Shown: piece by piece, positions 6,865-10,259 of the stretch
Position numbering within the stretch: the stretch's first letter is position 1
Layout of the letters: each line of letters begins with the position of its first letter
Assembly: GCA_964460245.1 (NCBI GenBank)
Contig: CAYWTL010000084.1
Location: 1 to 10,259 of the forward strand
Origin: JAXDBM01 sp964460245
Lineage (GTDB): Bacteria; Desulfobacterota; Syntrophia; Syntrophales; Fen-1087
Direction: 5' to 3'
DNA length: 10,259 nucleotides
Made by a program: the position numbers and the translations under genes
Notes under the pieces: model-generated
What the model was told of the DNA's origin: nothing
Seen by the model: only the letters and a program-made list of their open reading frames with translations
Databases searched by the model: none

Positions 6865-8682
6865 TTGAAGCAGCCTGAGAAAGAGTCTTTCTGGGGCGGT
6901 GTGATCAAGTCCATGGGGCTGGTCTTCGGCGACATCGGCACCAGCCCGATCTACACCCTGACCGTCATCTTCGCCCTGACCCGGCCGACCTATGAAAACG
7001 TCCTGGGGATCCTTTCGCTCGTGGTCTGGACCCTGACGATCCTCGTCACCGTCGAGTACGCCTGGCTGGCCACGAGCCTTTCCCGCAAGGGGCAGGGTGG
7101 CGAGATCGTACTCCGGGAGATTCTGCTGTCCCAGCTGAAATCCGGCCGGGCCATCGGCTTCGCGGGCATCCTCACCTACATGGGCGTGTCGCTCCTCCTG
7201 GGGGACGGCGTCATCACCCCGGCGATCACGCTCCTTTCGGCGGTGGAGGGCCTGCTGATCATTCCCGGCATGGAAAATCTGAGCCAGGCGATGCTCATCG
7301 GCGTCGCCGCGGCCATTGCCATCGTCCTCTTTTTCGCCCAATCCCGGGGGGCGGACCGCATCGCCGGCGCCTTCGGACCGGTCATGCTGGTCTGGTTCGG
7401 CGCCCTGGCCCTGTCCGGCCTGGCCTCCCTGTCCGCCATGCCGGACATCGTCAAGGCGGTGAATCCCTGGTATGCTTTCCAGTTTTTCCAGCAGAACGGC
7501 ATCGCCGCGTTCTTCGTTCTCTCGGAAGTCATCCTCTGCGCGACGGGAGGGGAGGCCCTTTACGCCGATATGGGCCATCTGGGCAGAAAGCCCATCCTGC
7601 AGGCCTGGAATTTCGTTTTTGTCGCCCTGCTGATCAATTATTTCGGGCAGGGGGTTTTCGCCATTCAGCACCCGGAAGCGAAAAACTTTTTGTTCGGGAT
7701 GGTCCGAAGCCAGGCGCCGTTCCTGTACATCCCCTTCCTCCTGCTGACGGTCGCCGCGACGATCATCGCCTCCCAGGCCATCATCAGCAGCGCCTTCTCC
7801 ATCGTCTACCAGGGGATCACCACCCGGCTGTTGCCCCTCATGAAGATCGAGTACACCTCGCGCAAGCTGCAGTCGCAGATCTACATCGGGGCCGTCAACT
7901 GGATCCTGATGGTCAGCGTCATCTTCATCATGTTCCTCTTTCAGAAATCGTCGAACCTGGCGGCGGCTTACGGCATGGCGGTCACCGGCTCCATGACCAT
8001 CACCAGCCTGATGATGATCATGGTCTTTTCCCGCACCACGAAGTGGAAGGTTCCCATCGCGCTCGCCGTCTGCGCGATCGATTTCATCTACCTCGCGTCG
8101 ACCTTCACGAAGCTGCCCCACGGCGCCTACTGGTCCCTGATCATCGCCGCCGTCCCCTTTTTCATCATGCTCGTCTACACAAAGGGACAGAAGGTGCTCT
8201 TCCGGCGGCTGATGCCCCTGGATCTGGAGGCCTTCCTGATCAGTTACGAGCAGGTCTACGGCAAGGGGAGAAATATCGCCGGCACGGCGCTCTTTTTCAC
8301 CCGTCAGGGGAACGTCATTCCCCCCTACATCGTCCACTGCATTCTCGGCAGCAGCATCATCTACGAGAACAACATTTTCATATCGATCACCCGGACCGAG
8401 GAGCCCTTCGGCGTCGAGACCGAATATCGGCAGAACTTCGCCCCCGGGCTTCACCTCTTCGAGATCCGGGCCGGCTACATGACGGTCGTGAACATCGAAA
8501 AGCTGTTGAAGGAAAAGGGCATACAGGAAAAGATCATCTTCTACGGCGTCGAGGACATCACGACGAAGAACATCATCTGGAAGGCGTTCAGCACGATCAA
8601 GAAGCTGTCGCCGAATTTCGTGCAGTTCCACAAGCTGCCCGCCCGGAAACTGCACGGCGTCGTCACCCGGGTGGAGATGTGA
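6865..8682 (+). CDS. kup: Potassium uptake transporter, KUP/HAK/KT family
   Basis: A 605-residue secondary transporter that imports K+, in this family usually with H+. Family motifs are clear: GDIGTSPIYTL (22-32), GDGVITPAITLLSAVEG from 113, GGEALYADMGHLGRKPI and the following NYFGQG. About twelve hydrophobic spans cover residues 12 to about 440, followed by a cytoplasmic C-terminal domain of about 165 residues, as in E. coli Kup (about 620). The start is a TTG at 6865 with GAGG ten bases upstream; the next in-frame candidate, GTG at 6901, would cut into the first span region. An ATG at 6849 is out of frame and stops at once. The C-terminal end is intact (RVEM). Upstream neighbours suggest a shared role in Na+/K+/H+ balance. 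Confidence 0.96.
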   Translation: MKQPEKESFWGGVIKSMGLVFGDIGTSPIYTLTVIFALTRPTYENVLGILSLVVWTLTILVTVEYAWLATSLSRKGQGGEIVLREILLSQLKSGRAIGFAGILTYMGVSLLLGDGVITPAITLLSAVEGLLIIPGMENLSQAMLIGVAAAIAIVLFFAQSRGADRIAGAFGPVMLVWFGALALSGLASLSAMPDIVKAVNPWYAFQFFQQNGIAAFFVLSEVILCATGGEALYADMGHLGRKPILQAWNFVFVALLINYFGQGVFAIQHPEAKNFLFGMVRSQAPFLYIPFLLLTVAATIIASQAIISSAFSIVYQGITTRLLPLMKIEYTSRKLQSQIYIGAVNWILMVSVIFIMFLFQKSSNLAAAYGMAVTGSMTITSLMMIMVFSRTTKWKVPIALAVCAIDFIYLASTFTKLPHGAYWSLIIAAVPFFIMLVYTKGQKVLFRRLMPLDLEAFLISYEQVYGKGRNIAGTALFFTRQGNVIPPYIVHCILGSSIIYENNIFISITRTEEPFGVETEYRQNFAPGLHLFEIRAGYMTVVNIEKLLKEKGIQEKIIFYGVEDITTKNIIWKAFSTIKKLSPNFVQFHKLPARKLHGVVTRVEM

Positions 8683-8704
8683 CCGAAATGGCCGTCGGCC
8701 TGAA

Positions 8705-8719
8705 CCTGAAAAATTCAGG
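8705..8719. repeat. Short perfect inverted repeat after kup
   Basis: CCTGAA, three A, TTCAGG forms a 6-base-pair stem in the 67-base gap between kup and the next gene. There is no following T tract, so I do not call it a terminator. It could be a small processing or stability hairpin within the operon transcript. Confidence 0.35.
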
Positions 8720-8749
8720 CAGGAATCGGCATGTCAGGGAGGTTGACCG

Positions 8750-9058
8750 ATGGGGGATCGTTCCGAAACAGAGGAAGCAGGGGGGATGTCGTCGCGGATG
8801 ATCGAAAAGATCGACCGGGTCCTCGAGCGGGTCAAGGACCCGGAGAGCGGGCTGCCCGTTTCCCGGCTTGGCCTGGTGAAGCGGTTCCGCTACAGCGAGC
8901 GCGAAAAAAGGCTCTTCGTCTTCACCGACGTCTACCCGCACCTGCCCAAATGCGTCACCTGCGCGGCGATTGCCCGGACGATCGTCTCCGCCATCGTCCG
9001 GGACCTGCAGGCGGAGCTGGAGCGCGAGTTCCCCGAGCTGAGCGTGGAGTTCGTCTGA
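8750..9058 (+). CDS. DUF59/MIP18-like small protein (possible Fe-S assembly factor)
   Basis: A 102-residue protein. The stretch IDRVLERVKDPESGLPVSRLGLVKRF resembles the opening of DUF59/MIP18 proteins (V-x-DPE-x-G...LGLV). It is followed by a strand region and then LPKCVTCAAIARTIVSAIVRDL, where the family usually has a reactive cysteine before a helix; here it is CVTC (CxxC). The end, ELSVEF, matches the usual final strand. Relatives help assemble or carry iron-sulfur clusters. The ATG at 8750 has AGGGAGG about seven bases upstream; a second in-frame ATG at 8786 has AGAGGA ten bases upstream and would remove a poorly conserved 12-residue head. It lies 67 bases after kup, probably in the same transcript, and faces the ferritin-like gene tail to tail. 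Family call is moderate, since the similarity is short. Confidence 0.75.
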   Translation: MGDRSETEEAGGMSSRMIEKIDRVLERVKDPESGLPVSRLGLVKRFRYSEREKRLFVFTDVYPHLPKCVTCAAIARTIVSAIVRDLQAELEREFPELSVEFV

Positions 9059-9060
9059 TC

Positions 9061-9579
9061 TTAGAAGAACTTCCCGAAGGTCAGGCCCGCGTACATCGGG
9101 TCGTGGTTGGCCCGCAGGGTGCGCACCATGACCATGTGGGATTTTTCCTCCTTGGCGATCTTCTCGAAGAACTTTTTCTGATCCCGGTCCCGGGCCAGTT
9201 TGGCCAGCTCGGTATAAAGCAGGATGGCGTTCTTTTCCGCCGCCATGGCGATGGCGCAGGCCTGCCCCACCGTCTCGACCTTTTCCAGCCGCCTGTCCAC
9301 CGTTTCGCCCTTCGGGAACAGCCCTTCCTGGACGATCGCTTCGAGGTAATCGTCGATTTCCGGGTTACGCAGGGTCTGGTCGGTCCCCTTGAGTTCCGCC
9401 TGGACCTTGAAGTCCGAGAAGATCCGCAGGTGGACCGCCTCTTCCTTGGCCAAGTTCGTGAAGAGCTTCTTCAGGTCTTCATCGTCGAACTTCTTCGCCG
9501 CCTTCGTGTAGAAGGCCATGCCGTCCTTTTCCGCCTTGATCGCAAAATCGAAAACATCCAGTTTCTCGCGCTTTGCCAT
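9061..9579 (-). CDS. Ferritin-like diiron protein (rubrerythrin-type, without rubredoxin domain)
   Basis: A 172-residue four-helix protein with paired diiron-ligand motifs of the ferritin-like/rubrerythrin superfamily: AEKDGMAFY (E17), KEEAVH (E47, H50), AAEKNAILLY (E115) and KEEKSH (E145, H148). Helix spacing is right for a full bundle. There is no C-terminal CxxC rubredoxin module; the chain ends LTFGKFF. Related proteins handle peroxide or store and oxidise iron in anaerobes, but the reaction of this one is not established by sequence. The ATG at 9579 has an excellent AGGAGG seven bases upstream. Its TAA is 2 bases from the TGA of the DUF59-like gene on the other strand. A candidate promoter lies just upstream. 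Confidence 0.92.
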   Translation of the reverse strand: MAKREKLDVFDFAIKAEKDGMAFYTKAAKKFDDEDLKKLFTNLAKEEAVHLRIFSDFKVQAELKGTDQTLRNPEIDDYLEAIVQEGLFPKGETVDRRLEKVETVGQACAIAMAAEKNAILLYTELAKLARDRDQKKFFEKIAKEEKSHMVMVRTLRANHDPMYAGLTFGKFF

Positions 9580-9621
9580 GGTCTGACCTCCTTTATTCTG
9601 AATGGGTTGTTCGTTCCTGCG

Positions 9622-9661
9622 AAAACAGCCGCCCGACCGTTTCGATCATGAAGCGGCGGCT
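9622..9661 (-). terminator. Possible weak terminator after the lipoprotein gene
   Basis: On the minus strand AGCCGCC (9661-9655) can pair with GGCGGCT (9633-9627) around a 21-base loop, followed by GTTTT. The stem is GC-rich but the T run is short and the structure overlaps the candidate ferritin promoter, so this is tentative. Confidence 0.3.
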
Positions 9662-9674
9662 TCCTTTCTGTCAA
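9645..9674 (-). promoter_or_regulatory. Candidate promoter for the ferritin-like gene
   Basis: Minus strand TTGACA (9674-9669) is a perfect -35, followed by an 18-base spacer and CATGAT (9650-9645), a four-of-six -10. It lies between the lipoprotein stop and the ferritin-like start and would give a leader of about 60 bases. Confidence 0.45.
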
Positions 9675-9684
9675 GAAAAAACGA

Positions 9685-10053
9685 CTAGTAGACGGACTTT
9701 CTTCCCTCGAGAAGGCCCTTTTCCGTTTCCGGATTCCCCTTGCACTCGGGCGGCATGGGGATCTCGTCGCCCGCGTCGCAGGGAAGGCCGCTCATGGATT
9801 TGGCCGCGCAGCGTCCGGTCCGGAACCCGATCTCGTAGCAGGACAGGGCGTTACCCGGAGCGGCGGGTTTGGGCGATGCCGTCGTCGGCGCTGTTGCCGG
9901 CGCGGCCGGTTGCGGGGTTGCCTGCACGGTGGCGGGCTTGGGCTTGTCCGCCTGCGCCGCCCCCCCCTTGCCGGAATCGCCGCAGGCCGCAAAAAGCAGG
10001 CAAAGCGCCGCCAGCGCGAACGGGATTGCCCTTTTCAAATTTATGTTCTTCAT
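9685..10053 (-). CDS. Small lipoprotein with Ala/Pro linker and four-cysteine C-terminal domain
   Basis: 122 residues. A basic N-terminus and hydrophobic core end in the lipobox LFAAC, so the mature protein should begin at lipidated Cys24. Residues about 25-67 are a low-complexity Ala/Pro/Thr/Lys linker. The C-terminal part (about 68-122) is compact, with four cysteines (C72, C82, C92, C104) in nearly even spacing and the phrases CYEIGFRTGRCAAKS and PETEKGLLEGRKSVY. The evenly spaced cysteines suggest two disulfides in the periplasm; no haem CxxCH motif is present. Function is unknown. The ATG at 10053 overlaps the stop of the upstream gene (ATGA), and AGGAG sits eight bases upstream, so translation is probably coupled. 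Confidence 0.87.
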   Translation of the reverse strand: MKNINLKRAIPFALAALCLLFAACGDSGKGGAAQADKPKPATVQATPQPAAPATAPTTASPKPAAPGNALSCYEIGFRTGRCAAKSMSGLPCDAGDEIPMPPECKGNPETEKGLLEGRKSVY

Positions 10054-10259
10054 CGGGATGTCTCCTGTCTGAACTGGGATAAAAGCCAGCGGTAAACCGG
10101 CGCGAGGTCCTTCGCCACCTGGCCCTCGCGGGGGATCATGAAGATGAAGCAGCGCTTCTGCTCCGGGACGACGGCCACATGGCGGACGTTCCCCGGGTCG
10201 GGGGAGCCGCCGGCGAGCGTCCGCAACCGGTCGCGCATCTTTCCATTGCCGTAATAGAG
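10050..10259 (-). CDS. C-terminal part of an unrecognised protein (5' end beyond window)
   Basis: The frame is open to the right edge and shows 69 residues, LYYGNGKMRDRLRTLAGGS to LLSQFRQETSR, with no upstream stop, so the true start lies outside the window. The Met at 10238 is probably internal. No motif is recognised; the piece is soluble-looking with a beta-rich middle (VRHVAVVPEQKRCFIFMIP) and a final amphipathic helix. Its TGA overlaps the lipoprotein ATG, which indicates an operon with the lipoprotein. Confidence 0.65.
   Translation of the reverse strand, partial: LYYGNGKMRDRLRTLAGGSPDPGNVRHVAVVPEQKRCFIFMIPREGQVAKDLAPVYRWLLSQFRQETSR

Noticed and set aside
4965..6941. A 658-codon minus-strand frame across the permease and the next gene
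   Set aside because: Antisense shadow that runs through the N run and two plus-strand genes; its composition is Gln/Asp/His/Arg-rich low complexity with no domain.
6670..8655. A 661-codon minus-strand frame opposite kup
   Set aside because: Antisense to an unmistakable KUP transporter; Asp/Gly/Gln-rich filler typical of the reverse of hydrophobic codons.
8731..9651. A 306-codon plus-strand frame
   Set aside because: It overlaps the DUF59-like gene in another frame and runs antisense to the ferritin-like gene, which has complete diiron motifs.

Overview
The window is a high-GC bacterial segment with tightly packed genes and one 100-base run of N (5996-6095), so it comes from a scaffolded draft genome or a metagenome bin. 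Gene content suggests an anaerobic, fermentative or syntrophic bacterium, perhaps of the Desulfobacterota/Syntrophia type. The pointers are acetate kinase joined to a PduL-type phosphotransacylase, a ferritin-like diiron protein without a rubredoxin tail, a DUF374 acyltransferase and a KUP potassium transporter. This placement is inference from gene style; there is no rRNA or other marker gene here.

Left third (1-4980), all genes on the minus strand. A single reading frame that runs off the left edge fuses three modules: a CRP-like cyclic-nucleotide-binding domain, a complete acetate kinase and a nearly complete PduL phosphotransacylase. It is preceded by a consensus sigma-70 promoter (TTGACA, 17 bases, TATAAT). 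Upstream of it lie a DUF374 lysophospholipid-acyltransferase-like gene and an RhlE-type DEAD-box RNA helicase, probably one transcript. The helicase has a long upstream region (4683-4979) that contains an orphan minus-strand terminator hairpin.

Middle (about 5046-9058), all on the plus strand. This looks like an ion-transport operon: an ArsB/NhaD-superfamily (CitMHS-like) permease interrupted by the N run, an unrecognised 195-residue soluble protein that looks internally duplicated, a Kup potassium transporter with a TTG start, and a small DUF59/MIP18-like protein.

Right end (9061-10259), minus strand. A ferritin-like diiron protein ends 2 bases from the DUF59-like gene, tail to tail. Behind it are a small cysteine-containing lipoprotein and the 3' end of an unrecognised gene, the last two overlapping by ATGA.

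Functionally, the fusion protein would take acetyl-CoA (or propionyl-CoA) plus phosphate through the acyl-phosphate to the free acid and ATP in one polypeptide, with a sensory domain at its front. The phosphate-gripping arginine of that sensory domain appears to be missing, so its ligand is an open question. The fusion is the most unusual feature of the window. I saw no tRNA, rRNA, CRISPR array, insertion sequence or phage gene.
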